Shown here: piece after piece, positions 9,782 to 17,003 of the stretch
Layout: the number at the start of each line of letters is the position of its first letter
How positions within the stretch are numbered: the stretch's first letter is position 1
Origin: Clostridiaceae bacterium
GTDB lineage: Bacteria; Bacillota; Clostridia; Lachnospirales; Lachnospiraceae
Direction: 5' to 3'
Length of the DNA stretch: 64,000 nt
Assembly (NCBI GenBank): GCA_902362865.1
Contig: CABIYE010000001.1
Location: forward strand, 417,318-481,317
Translations under genes and position numbers: made by a program
The notes under the pieces: generated by a model
Seen by the model: only the letters and a program-made list of their open reading frames with translations
What the model was told of the DNA's origin: nothing
The model's database searches: none

Positions 9782-9860
9782 TTTGGAAAAGAGTGGTAAA
9801 CTGATAAAAGTCTTTGGCACGGACATAATGAAAAGAAAGGGAGAAGGTAGGAGAAGTAAA

Positions 9861-11600
9861 ATGAAACGGTTACTTGGATATTTAAAAGACTATAGATGCA
9901 GAACGGTGATAGCCCCTCTTTTTAAATGTCTGGAAGCATGCTTTGAGCTGCTGGTTCCGCTGGTTGTGGCAGACATGATTGATAATGGGATACGTAGAGC
10001 CGATAATGCGTATATTTTAAGGATGGCAGGGCTTCTGGTGCTTTTGGCGCTGATAGGGCTCACGTGTTCTATTACGGCACAGTATTTTGCGGCAAATGTG
10101 GCGATACGTGCCGGTACGAGTATGAGAAAGGATCTTTTCCGGCATATTCTGAGCCTGGAATATACAGATATAGATATGGAAGGGACTTCAACTCTGATTA
10201 TACGTATGACATCAGATGTTAATCAGGTGCAGACGGGAGTGAATATGTTCCTCAGATTATTTATGCGTTCGCCTTTTATCGTATTTGGAGCGATGATTAT
10301 GGCATTTACGGTGGATAAAGAGGCTGCAATGACTTTTGTGGTAACTATTCCGGCATTGGCGGTGATCGTCTTTGCTGTTATGCTGTGTTCTATGCCTCTT
10401 TACAAGAAGGTGCAGAAGCAGTTGGATAAAGTGATGCTGATTACCCGCGAAAATCTTCTGGGTGTCAGAGTGGTGCGTGCATTTAACCGTCAACAGAACG
10501 AAAAGAAAGAATTTAAAAACGAAAACGATTTTTTAGTTTCTTCGCAAGTGTTTGTGGGAAAGATTTCAGCACTTTTAAATCCCTTGACTTATATTGTGGT
10601 GAATCTGGCGGTTATTCTCCTGCTTTATATCGGCGGGAAAAGAGTGGATACCGGAAGTCTCAGCCAGGGGCAGGTGGTTGCCCTGGTAAATTATATGCTG
10701 CAGATTCTGACAGAATTAATAAAACTGGCAGATTTGATTATCTTAATGTCAAAAGCATCTGCCTGTCTTTCCAGGATCAATACGGTATTCGATATAAGAC
10801 CGTCTGTGAAAAGCGGCGAGGACTCTGTGGGTATCAATACTCAGACGGAAGAATTACTGGTATTTGATAAGGTGAGCTTTTCCTATGCCGGAAGTAAGGA
10901 GCCGAGCCTGAAAAATGTGAATTTCAGCGTGAAAGCAGGAGATACCATTGGGGTTATCGGAGGAACCGGAAGTGGGAAAACGACATTGGTGAATCTGATT
11001 CCAAGATTTTATGATGTAACGGAAGGAGAAATCCGTTTTAAAGGTGTACCGATAAAGAATCTGAATCTGGAGGAATTGAGACGGCGGATTGGAGTTGTGC
11101 CCCAGAAAGCAGTCCTTTTTAAAGGAATGCTTCGGGAAAATATGAAATGGGGAAAAAAAGATGCAGATGATACGGAAATCAGGAAGGCGTTGGAGATTGC
11201 ACAGGCAGCAGAAATTGTGGAGAAGAAACGAGATGGATTAGATATGCCTGTAGAGCAGAATGGAAGAAACTTAAGTGGAGGGCAGAGGCAGCGGCTTACC
11301 ATTGCAAGAGCCTTGGTACGGCAGCCGGAAATCCTGATATTGGATGATTCGGCATCTGCTTTGGATTTTGCTACAGATGCGGCACTTCGGAAAGCAATCA
11401 GAGAAAATACAGAAAATATGACGGTTTTTCTTGTGTCCCAGCGCGCGGCTACCGTAAAAAATGCGGATAAGATTGTGGTATTGGATGATGGGAAGATTGC
11501 GGGAGTCGGAACGCATAGAGAGCTTCTGACCGACTGTCCAGTATATCAGGAAATCTGTCTGTCACAGTTTTCGGAAGAGGAGGTGATGCGCCATGCGTAA
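9861..11600 (+). CDS. ABC exporter half-transporter, subunit with degenerate ATP site
   Basis: A 579-aa fused ABC exporter: six-helix membrane domain at about residues 1-310, nucleotide-binding domain at about 330-575. Walker A is GGTGSGKTT and the signature is LSGGQRQR. Walker B is LILDDSASALD, where the usual catalytic Glu is Asp, and the switch His is Gln (VSQRAAT). These changes mark the non-hydrolysing site of an asymmetric heterodimer such as TM287/288. I start at the ATG at 9861, which has TAGGAG upstream. It overlaps the next ABC gene by eight bases, so the two are translated together. The substrate is unknown. Confidence 0.9.
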   Translation: MKRLLGYLKDYRCRTVIAPLFKCLEACFELLVPLVVADMIDNGIRRADNAYILRMAGLLVLLALIGLTCSITAQYFAANVAIRAGTSMRKDLFRHILSLEYTDIDMEGTSTLIIRMTSDVNQVQTGVNMFLRLFMRSPFIVFGAMIMAFTVDKEAAMTFVVTIPALAVIVFAVMLCSMPLYKKVQKQLDKVMLITRENLLGVRVVRAFNRQQNEKKEFKNENDFLVSSQVFVGKISALLNPLTYIVVNLAVILLLYIGGKRVDTGSLSQGQVVALVNYMLQILTELIKLADLIILMSKASACLSRINTVFDIRPSVKSGEDSVGINTQTEELLVFDKVSFSYAGSKEPSLKNVNFSVKAGDTIGVIGGTGSGKTTLVNLIPRFYDVTEGEIRFKGVPIKNLNLEELRRRIGVVPQKAVLFKGMLRENMKWGKKDADDTEIRKALEIAQAAEIVEKKRDGLDMPVEQNGRNLSGGQRQRLTIARALVRQPEILILDDSASALDFATDAALRKAIRENTENMTVFLVSQRAATVKNADKIVVLDDGKIAGVGTHRELLTDCPVYQEICLSQFSEEEVMRHA

Positions 11601-13359
11601 AGAGGGAATTGCAAAACGAGGTGAGAAAAACAAGACAACGATCCGAAAAATTTTGAATTATATTTCCAAATATAAGGGAATGGTGTTGGCATCTGTAATC
11701 TTGGCGGCAATATCGGTAGTATTTACCCTGTATATACCAATTTTAATCGGGCAGGCGGTGGATCAGATTGTAGGACCGGGACAGGTCAATGCATCTGCGC
11801 TTTTTGTGATTTTAAAAAAAATATTGGTGGTATCCCTGATAACTGCCGGTGTTCAATGGATGAAGAATCATATTAATAACAGAGTAACTTATTACGTAGT
11901 GGAGGATATCCGCACGAAAGCATTTAATCATATCCAGGTGCTTCCCATCAGTTACCTGGACAGTCATCCTTCGGGAGATATTGTGAGTCGGATTATTACA
12001 GATACCGACCAGTTTTCCGAAGGGCTTCTGATGGGCTTTACACAGTTGTTTACAGGAGTGACGACTATTATTGGAACTTTGCTTTTTATGTTGAGTATTA
12101 ATCCCGTTATTACGCTTGTAGTGGTTGCGGTAACGCCACTGTCCTTTTTTGTGGCAAGATTTATTGCCGGAAAGACTTTTACCATGTTTAAATGTCAGTC
12201 AGAGACCAGGGGAGCCATTACGGCATTGACAGATGAAATGCTGGGAAATCTTAAGGTGGTGAAAGCATTTTCCCATGAGCAGGAAGCACAGAAGGAATTT
12301 GAAGAAATCAATGAAAGGCTGGCAGGATATTCTATGAAAGCGACATTTTTCTCATCCATCGTGAATCCGGCTACCAGATTTGTTAATTCCATCGTTTATG
12401 CAGCGGTAGGAGTGATAGGGGCACTTTTCGCTGTAAAAGGATTCATTACGGTTGGACAGCTTACCAGCTTCTTGAATTATGCCAATCAATACACGAAGCC
12501 CTTTAATGAAATATCAGGCGTCGTGACAGAGCTTCAAAATTCCATTGCGTCCGCCTCCAGAGTGTTTGAACTAATTGAGCAGCCTGCATTAAAAGAAGAA
12601 ACAGGGGATAGCTGTGTACTGGGAGATGCGCAAGGGTATGTAGACATGCAGCATGTTGCTTTTAGTTATGAGGCAGATAAGAAATTGATAGAAGATCTGA
12701 ATCTTCATGCAGAACCCGGACAGAGAATAGCGATTGTGGGTCCCACCGGCTGCGGCAAGTCTACCTTAATTAACCTCTTAATGCGGTTTTATGAGGTTAA
12801 TTCCGGAACAATTAAAATAGACAGTATGGATACCCGGAAAATTACCAGAGAAAGCTTGCGCGCAGGCTTTGGCATGGTATTACAAGAAACCTGGTTGAAA
12901 TCCAGTACAGTACGGGAAAATATAGCCTATGGAAAACCAGATGCCACGGAAGAAGAAATCATTCGCGCTGCAAAAGAGGCACATTGTGATAGCTTTATCA
13001 GAAGAATGCCGGAAGGTTACGATACCGTACTTGGAGAAGACGGCGGTATGCTGTCACAGGGGCAAAAACAGCTTCTTTGCATCGCCAGAGTCATGCTCTG
13101 CCTTCCGCCAATGCTAATACTTGATGAGGCAACCTCATCCATTGACACGCGGACGGAACAGAAGATACAGAACGCTTTCGCCAAAATGATGGAAGGAAGA
13201 ACCTCCTTCATCGTAGCCCACCGGCTATCCACCATCAAAGAAGCAGACGTCATCCTCGTCATGAAAGACGGAAACATCATCGAACAAGGAACCCATCAAG
13301 AACTCCTCGCCCAAAACGGCTTCTACACCCAACTATACAACGCCCAATTTGCGCGTTAG
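11593..13359 (+). CDS. ABC exporter half-transporter, subunit with canonical ATP site
   Basis: Partner of the preceding gene, 588 aa, with an N-terminal membrane domain and C-terminal ATPase. Walker A is GPTGCGKST and Walker B ends in LILDEATSSID with the catalytic Glu. The H-loop is AHRLSTI, so this subunit supplies the complete residues. The ABC signature is LSQGQKQL, with Gln in place of Gly. AGGAGGTG precedes the ATG by eight bases. The last 70-odd codons use C-ending codons (ATC, GTC, CTC, AAC, GCC) far more than the rest of the gene or its neighbours, which suggests a recombined or recently acquired 3' end beside the repeats that follow. The substrate is unknown; a drug or peptide export role would be an inference from family. 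Confidence 0.9.
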   Translation: MRKEGIAKRGEKNKTTIRKILNYISKYKGMVLASVILAAISVVFTLYIPILIGQAVDQIVGPGQVNASALFVILKKILVVSLITAGVQWMKNHINNRVTYYVVEDIRTKAFNHIQVLPISYLDSHPSGDIVSRIITDTDQFSEGLLMGFTQLFTGVTTIIGTLLFMLSINPVITLVVVAVTPLSFFVARFIAGKTFTMFKCQSETRGAITALTDEMLGNLKVVKAFSHEQEAQKEFEEINERLAGYSMKATFFSSIVNPATRFVNSIVYAAVGVIGALFAVKGFITVGQLTSFLNYANQYTKPFNEISGVVTELQNSIASASRVFELIEQPALKEETGDSCVLGDAQGYVDMQHVAFSYEADKKLIEDLNLHAEPGQRIAIVGPTGCGKSTLINLLMRFYEVNSGTIKIDSMDTRKITRESLRAGFGMVLQETWLKSSTVRENIAYGKPDATEEEIIRAAKEAHCDSFIRRMPEGYDTVLGEDGGMLSQGQKQLLCIARVMLCLPPMLILDEATSSIDTRTEQKIQNAFAKMMEGRTSFIVAHRLSTIKEADVILVMKDGNIIEQGTHQELLAQNGFYTQLYNAQFAR

Positions 13360-13380
13360 GCATGAGCCGTGCAAAAATGG

Positions 13381-13430
13381 AAAGACGAACAATTGCGTGT
13401 GCTTGCACACTGGCAATTGTTCGTCTTTTT
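13381..13430 (+). terminator. Strong terminator of the ABC exporter operon
   Basis: Near-perfect hairpin: AAAGACGAACAATTGC pairs with GCAATTGTTCGTCTTT, with GTGTGC/GCACAC inside it, followed by T residues. It starts about 20 bp after the stop codon and can act in both directions. Confidence 0.9.
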
Positions 13431-13435
13431 ATTTT

Positions 13436-13580
13436 TATAGGGCGAAGCCCGCGGACCGAGGTTTCGCGGAGCGAAAGCGAGGTACGAGCACGGCGAGAGT
13501 GTATAGGGCGAAGCCCGCGGACCGAGGTTTCGCGGAGCGAAAGCGAGGTACGAGCACGGCGAGAGTGTATAGGGCGAAGC
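13436..13580 (+). repeat. GC-rich 66-bp tandem repeat, 2.2 copies
   Basis: Two identical 66-bp units begin at 13436 and 13502, and a 13-bp partial third begins at 13568. Each starts TATAGGGCGAAGCCCGCGG. The period is a multiple of three, so open frames run through it on both strands (22-residue repeats), but no ribosome binding site or non-repeat coding sequence is attached. I treat these frames as spurious. The unit is much richer in G+C than the flanks. Confidence 0.85.
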
Positions 13581-13589
13581 TAAAAACTG

Positions 13590-13761
13590 TATCAGTTCAG
13601 CCATAACAGCTCGAATTAGCTGCTTCGCAGCTTATTTCGCCGCGTACGCGGCGAAATTCTCGCTTATGGCAGAGCGCCATATACAAAGTACACAAAAAGT
13701 CTTCATTTTCAAACAAGTTTGAAATCAGATTTTTGTGACTTTGTGCATGGCTGAACTGATA
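13590..13761. repeat. Multi-hairpin inverted-repeat element 1
   Basis: The outer 15-bp arms TATCAGTTCAGCCAT (13590-13604) and ATGGCTGAACTGATA (13747-13761) are perfectly complementary. Inside are AGCTGC/GCAGCT (13618-13632), a 24-bp perfect palindrome at 13634-13657 centred on CGCGTACGCG, TATGGC/GCCATA, and TTCAAAC/GTTTGAA. The stretch between the ABC genes and sigG (13360-13883) holds only this, the tandem repeat and the terminator; I see no gene there. A related element lies at 40323-40483. Confidence 0.8.
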
Positions 13762-13883
13762 CTAAAAATTGTCAAGGGCTAAAACTTTATTAAATTTCAT
13801 CCCCATGCGAATAGCAAAAGTGCATAATGAGAATCATTTTACTAGATTTAAAATTACTTCATACATCTAGGAGGGTACTTATT

Positions 13884-14660
13884 ATGGCACAGGGTAAGGT
13901 TGAGATATGCGGTGTAAATACGGCGAAGCTTCCCGTCCTCAATGACAAGGAAAAAGAGGCGTTGTTTGCACGGATTAAGGAAGGGGATGAATCGGCGAAA
14001 GAAGAGTATATCAAAGGAAATTTAAGGCTTGTTCTAAGTGTGATAAAGCGCTTCTCAAATAGTAATGAGAATCCGGATGATCTGTTTCAGATTGGGTGTA
14101 TTGGACTGATTAAAGCTATTAATAACTTTAACACAGAGTTAGATGTGAAATTTTCTACCTATGCGGTACCGATGATCATCGGGGAAATCCGAAGGTACAT
14201 GCGGGACAACAATACAATCCGCGTCAGCCGTTCACTTCGGGATACGGCATATAAAGCGATTTATGCAAAAGAAAATTATGTGAAACGGAATCTGAAGGAG
14301 CCCACCGTACAGGAAATTGCAGAAGAAATTGGCATATCAAAAGAAGATATAGTATTTGCCCTGGATGCAATCCAGACGCCTATGAGTTTGCAGGAGCCTG
14401 TTTATAACGACGGGGGAGATGCCTTATATGTGATGGATCAGCTTAGTGATAAGAAAAATAAAGAAGAAAAATGGGTAGAAGACCTGGCGTTGGAGGCTGC
14501 TATGGAGCATCTGGGCGAGCGGGAGAAATATATTATTGAATTGCGGTTTTTTGAAGGCAAGACACAGATGGAGGTAGCAAAAGAAATTAAAATATCGCAG
14601 GCACAGGTGAGCAGGTTGGAGAAAAATGCATTGCGCACAATGAAGCAGTACCTGAGCTGA
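13884..14660 (+). CDS. sigG: RNA polymerase forespore sigma factor sigma-G
   Basis: Late forespore sigma factor, 258 aa. The N-terminus KVEICGVNTAKLPVL is the sigma-G signature. Region 2 carries [18 protein letters not shown] and FSTYAVPMIIGEIRRYMRDN, then RVSRSLRDTAYKA. Region 4 ends with GKTQMEVAKEIKISQAQVSRLEK. I start at the ATG at 13884, eight bases after AGGAGGG; an upstream ATG at 13827 has no ribosome binding site. I could not find a convincing sigma-F promoter. It is separated from spoIIGA-sigE by a nuclease gene, an ABC pair and repeats. Confidence 0.96.
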   Translation: MAQGKVEICGVNTAKLPVLNDKEKEALFARIKEGDESAKEEYIKGNLRLVLSVIKRFSNSNENPDDLFQIGCIGLIKAINNFNTELDVKFSTYAVPMIIGEIRRYMRDNNTIRVSRSLRDTAYKAIYAKENYVKRNLKEPTVQEIAEEIGISKEDIVFALDAIQTPMSLQEPVYNDGGDALYVMDQLSDKKNKEEKWVEDLALEAAMEHLGEREKYIIELRFFEGKTQMEVAKEIKISQAQVSRLEKNALRTMKQYLS

Positions 14661-14772
14661 ATATAGCGGATTTTAGCAGGATAGATTTAGAAAAAACAGG
14701 ACAAAAACAGAATGAAAGTAAGCCGGGGATGCGGGAAAGAATTATTTTACTGCATCTCCGGTTAAATTGTTG

Positions 14773-14801
14773 TTGAAAATTCTTACGGTTCATACTATGA
14801 T
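14773..14801 (+). promoter_or_regulatory. Predicted sigma-A promoter of the HAD phosphatase gene
   Basis: TTGAAA (14773-14778), 17-bp spacer, TATGAT (14796-14801), 25 bp upstream of the start codon. Confidence 0.5.
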
Positions 14802-14826
14802 AAATGCAAGAAGAAAGGAGCAGTGT

Positions 14827-15474
14827 ATGAGAGCTTGTATATTTGATCTGGACGGAACATTAACCAATACATTGGAATCCTTAACATATTCCGTAAATGA
14901 GACATTAAAGGAAATGGGACTTAGAACAATCTCAAGTGAACAGTGCCGGCAGTTTGTCGGAAATGGGGCACGCTGTCTGATGAAGAGGGCGCTTCAGGTG
15001 TCCGGCGATGAGAATGCCGGGAGGCTGGAGGAAGGCATGAAGGTATATGGGCGAATATTTGGCGCTAATTGTACATATCATGTAACACCCTATGAAGGGA
15101 TTCCGGAGATGCTGGACGAATTAAAAAAGCGGGGAATGAAGCTGGGTGTGCTGTCAAATAAACCACATGGACAGACAGTGGATGTGGCAGAGAAGATTTT
15201 CGGCAGCGGAATGTTTGATGAGATACAAGGGCAGAGTGAATCCCTTGCAAGGAAGCCCGATCCGGCAGGCGTGTTTTATCTGCTTGAAAAGATGCAGATA
15301 TCGAAAGAAGAGTGTCTGTATATCGGGGATTCTGAGGTGGATATTGCAACAGGCAGTGCTGCGGGTGTAAAAAGCGTAGGTGTCAGTTGGGGGTTCCGTT
15401 CCAGGGAAACATTAAAAGAAGCAGGGGCACAGATTATTATTGATGTCCCACAGGAATTATTACAGTATGTGTAA
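14827..15474 (+). CDS. HAD-family phosphatase (phosphoglycolate phosphatase/PpaX-like)
   Basis: Cytoplasmic hydrolase of 215 aa. HAD motif I is FDLDGTLTNT with the nucleophile Asp, motif II is VLSNKPH, motif III is the Lys in ARKPDP, and motif IV is YIGDSEVDIATG. An alpha-helical cap domain lies between motifs I and II, as in Gph/PpaX enzymes that dephosphorylate phosphoglycolate or pyrophosphate. The exact substrate cannot be read from sequence. The start at 14827 follows AAAGGAG with six bases spacing. It probably forms a short unit with the small acidic gene that follows 66 bp later. Confidence 0.88.
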   Translation: MRACIFDLDGTLTNTLESLTYSVNETLKEMGLRTISSEQCRQFVGNGARCLMKRALQVSGDENAGRLEEGMKVYGRIFGANCTYHVTPYEGIPEMLDELKKRGMKLGVLSNKPHGQTVDVAEKIFGSGMFDEIQGQSESLARKPDPAGVFYLLEKMQISKEECLYIGDSEVDIATGSAAGVKSVGVSWGFRSRETLKEAGAQIIIDVPQELLQYV

Positions 15475-15540
15475 TGAAAGAACGCTATTGCGGCAGAGAG
15501 GCGTTTCATAAGGTGAGAGATTTAAGGGAGGATATTAGTT

Positions 15541-15804
15541 ATGTATGAGTATGATGAAGAATGTTTGAAAACTTTTTTGGAGAAGCAATTGCAGTTGTTT
15601 GATGAGCCGGTGGCGGAGACGCTGGAAGAAGCAGAAGCATTTTTGGAAGATTGTATTGCGGTAATCGTGGACAGTATCCAGGATGTAAAGACTTTCTTTG
15701 AAGAAGAAGGAATGGATGTGGATGATATGTCTATGGAAGAATTGGAGGAAGCTTCAGAAGTATTCCCATTGCCAAATGGCCAGTATTTGATTGTAGAGGG
15801 ATAA
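15541..15804 (+). CDS. Small acidic conserved protein of unknown function
   Basis: An 87-residue, very acidic, cysteine-poor protein with no membrane segment. Predicted helices rich in Glu (ETLEEAEAFLEDC, MSMEELEEASEVF) are followed by a short strand-like end, LPNGQYLIVEG. A strong GGGAGGA lies eight bases before the ATG and a terminator follows, so I take it as a real gene. I believe similar proteins occur next to housekeeping genes in other Lachnospiraceae, but I assign no function. Confidence 0.75.
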   Translation: MYEYDEECLKTFLEKQLQLFDEPVAETLEEAEAFLEDCIAVIVDSIQDVKTFFEEEGMDVDDMSMEELEEASEVFPLPNGQYLIVEG

Positions 15805-15823
15805 GGTTTCCTGTTACAGGAAG

Positions 15824-15855
15824 AAAAGCCGCTGCTATTTTGCCGCGGCTTTTTT
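15824..15855. terminator. Bidirectional terminator between convergent genes
   Basis: AAAAGCCGC (15824-15832) pairs with GCGGCTTTT (15845-15853), with T-runs on both strands. It ends the small acidic gene and overlaps the last codons of the convergent minus-strand gene. Confidence 0.8.
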
Positions 15856-16266
15856 AATGGCGTCATCAATTGCATTAATGATGACCTGAGAAGTGTAGGG
15901 ACTGTCGGAGGAATATTCAATATTATCCAGAGATTGTTTCTCATAGATCTGTTCGGCGATATCTTCGATCGTTGGCTGAATCAGAGGATACATAGTAGTT
16001 ACGGTTTCATCCAGATTGGAAAAGCGGATGGAGTTAATGTGCGATTCGTCTACAGTTACCTCTACTTCCAGCGGAGTATTATTCAGAGTGACCGTAGAAG
16101 TATAGATTCCGGGCATATATTTTTCTTCTGCCGTTTTGGAATCTTTGCTGTGAGGAAGAAACATAAAAATAAGCAAAAGAATTAAAACTATGGCTAACAC
16201 GGCAAAAAGTACCGTGTAAATAATTTCTTTCATATGTAATACAACGATTTTGGTTTTGGAACCCAT
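15835..16266 (-). CDS. Membrane-anchored FMN_bind-like protein
   Basis: 143 aa. A hydrophobic segment lies near residues 14-34, followed by an extracytoplasmic domain whose pattern matches the FMN-binding (FMN_bind) fold: GIYTSTVTLNNTPLEVEVTV, then a turn strand, an LDET motif, and a final SPYTSQVIINAIDDAIKKA. In flavinylated members the last block reads S(G)AT-x-(T/S); here the Gly-Ala pair is missing (SDSPYTS), so covalent FMN loading is doubtful. I start at 16266, where the minus strand carries GGGAGG five bases ahead. It is transcribed toward the small acidic gene and divergently from pth. Its role is unknown; no Rnf or ApbE partner is in view. Confidence 0.7.
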   Translation of the reverse strand: MGSKTKIVVLHMKEIIYTVLFAVLAIVLILLLIFMFLPHSKDSKTAEEKYMPGIYTSTVTLNNTPLEVEVTVDESHINSIRFSNLDETVTTMYPLIQPTIEDIAEQIYEKQSLDNIEYSSDSPYTSQVIINAIDDAIKKAAAK

Positions 16267-16353
16267 AAAGCCCTCCCGTATCTGGAAATTATAGTTTTGC
16301 TTTTTATAATATATGAACCTTTGGGAAAAAATATTCCGGTGGTAATTTTCCTG

Positions 16354-16382
16354 GTGACAAAAGGAAATGCTTCTTGTAGAAT
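16354..16382 (+). promoter_or_regulatory. Predicted sigma-A promoter of pth-mfd
   Basis: GTGACA (16354-16359), 17-bp spacer, TAGAAT (16377-16382), 32 bp before the pth start codon. Confidence 0.45.
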
Positions 16383-16414
16383 GGAGGGCAGAGGTCAAAA
16401 AGGAGGAAACAGCT

Positions 16415-16999
16415 ATGTTTATTATTGTCGGACTCGGAAATCCCACGCTTCAGTATGAGGGAACCAGACATAACGTGGGATTTGACGTCATAGATAAAAT
16501 TGCAGCGGAATATAATATTTCCGTAGATTATAGAAAGAGCAGGGCATATATAGGAAAAGGGATTATTAACGGGCAGAAGGTGATTCTGGCAAAGCCGCAG
16601 ACTTATATGAATTTAAGCGGCGAGAGTGTTCGCAGCCTGGTGGATTATTATAAAGTGGACGAGGAGAGTGAATTGCTGGTAATATACGATGACGTCAGCC
16701 TCGATGTGGGACAGCTTCGCATTCGGAAAAAAGGAAGTGCAGGAGGGCATAATGGAATTAAGAGTATCATTTCTCATCTGGGAACGGATGTGTTCCAGAG
16801 AATAAAAGTAGGTGTTGGAGAAAAGCCGAAGAACTATGATTTGGCAGATTATGTTCTCGGACATTTTTCAAAGGCAGAGAAAGAGCTGATGGAAGAAGGA
16901 TATGATTGTGCTGTCAATGCGGTTTCATTGATTGTAGCGGGTGAGGTGGATACTGCCATGAATGAATATAATAAAAAAATAAAAAAGATAAAGGAGTAG
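16415..16999 (+). CDS. pth: Peptidyl-tRNA hydrolase
   Basis: Cytoplasmic enzyme (194 aa) that recycles peptidyl-tRNA dropped from the ribosome. The N-terminal block is GLGNPTLQYEGTRHNVGF, containing the catalytic His of RHNVGF and the Asn of GNP. The middle has KPQTYMNLSG, and DDVSLDVG is followed by GSAGGHNGIKSI, including the substrate-binding Asn. AAGGAGG lies about eight bases before the ATG at 16415. The gene is followed four bases later by mfd, the same pth-mfd neighbourhood as in Bacillus, where spoVT also lies close by. Confidence 0.96.
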   Translation: MFIIVGLGNPTLQYEGTRHNVGFDVIDKIAAEYNISVDYRKSRAYIGKGIINGQKVILAKPQTYMNLSGESVRSLVDYYKVDEESELLVIYDDVSLDVGQLRIRKKGSAGGHNGIKSIISHLGTDVFQRIKVGVGEKPKNYDLADYVLGHFSKAEKELMEEGYDCAVNAVSLIVAGEVDTAMNEYNKKIKKIKE

Positions 17000-17003
17000 G
17001 GTT

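Noticed and set aside
9741..9860. N-terminal extension of the first ABC gene
   Set aside because: The extra 40 codons run through a transcription terminator; the ATG at 9861 has a proper binding site.
13349..13606. Open frames on both strands over the 66-bp tandem repeat
   Set aside because: They consist only of the repeat, overlap the terminator and the end of the ABC gene, and have no ribosome binding site.
13809..13841. Sigma-F or sigma-G promoter for sigG (GAATA, GCATA, CATTTTA)
   Set aside because: No pair of elements had an acceptable spacing; the promoter of sigG remains unidentified.
14723..14764. Terminator after sigG
   Set aside because: An imperfect GCCGGGGATGC / GCATCTCCGGT hairpin exists, but the loop is long and no T-run follows.
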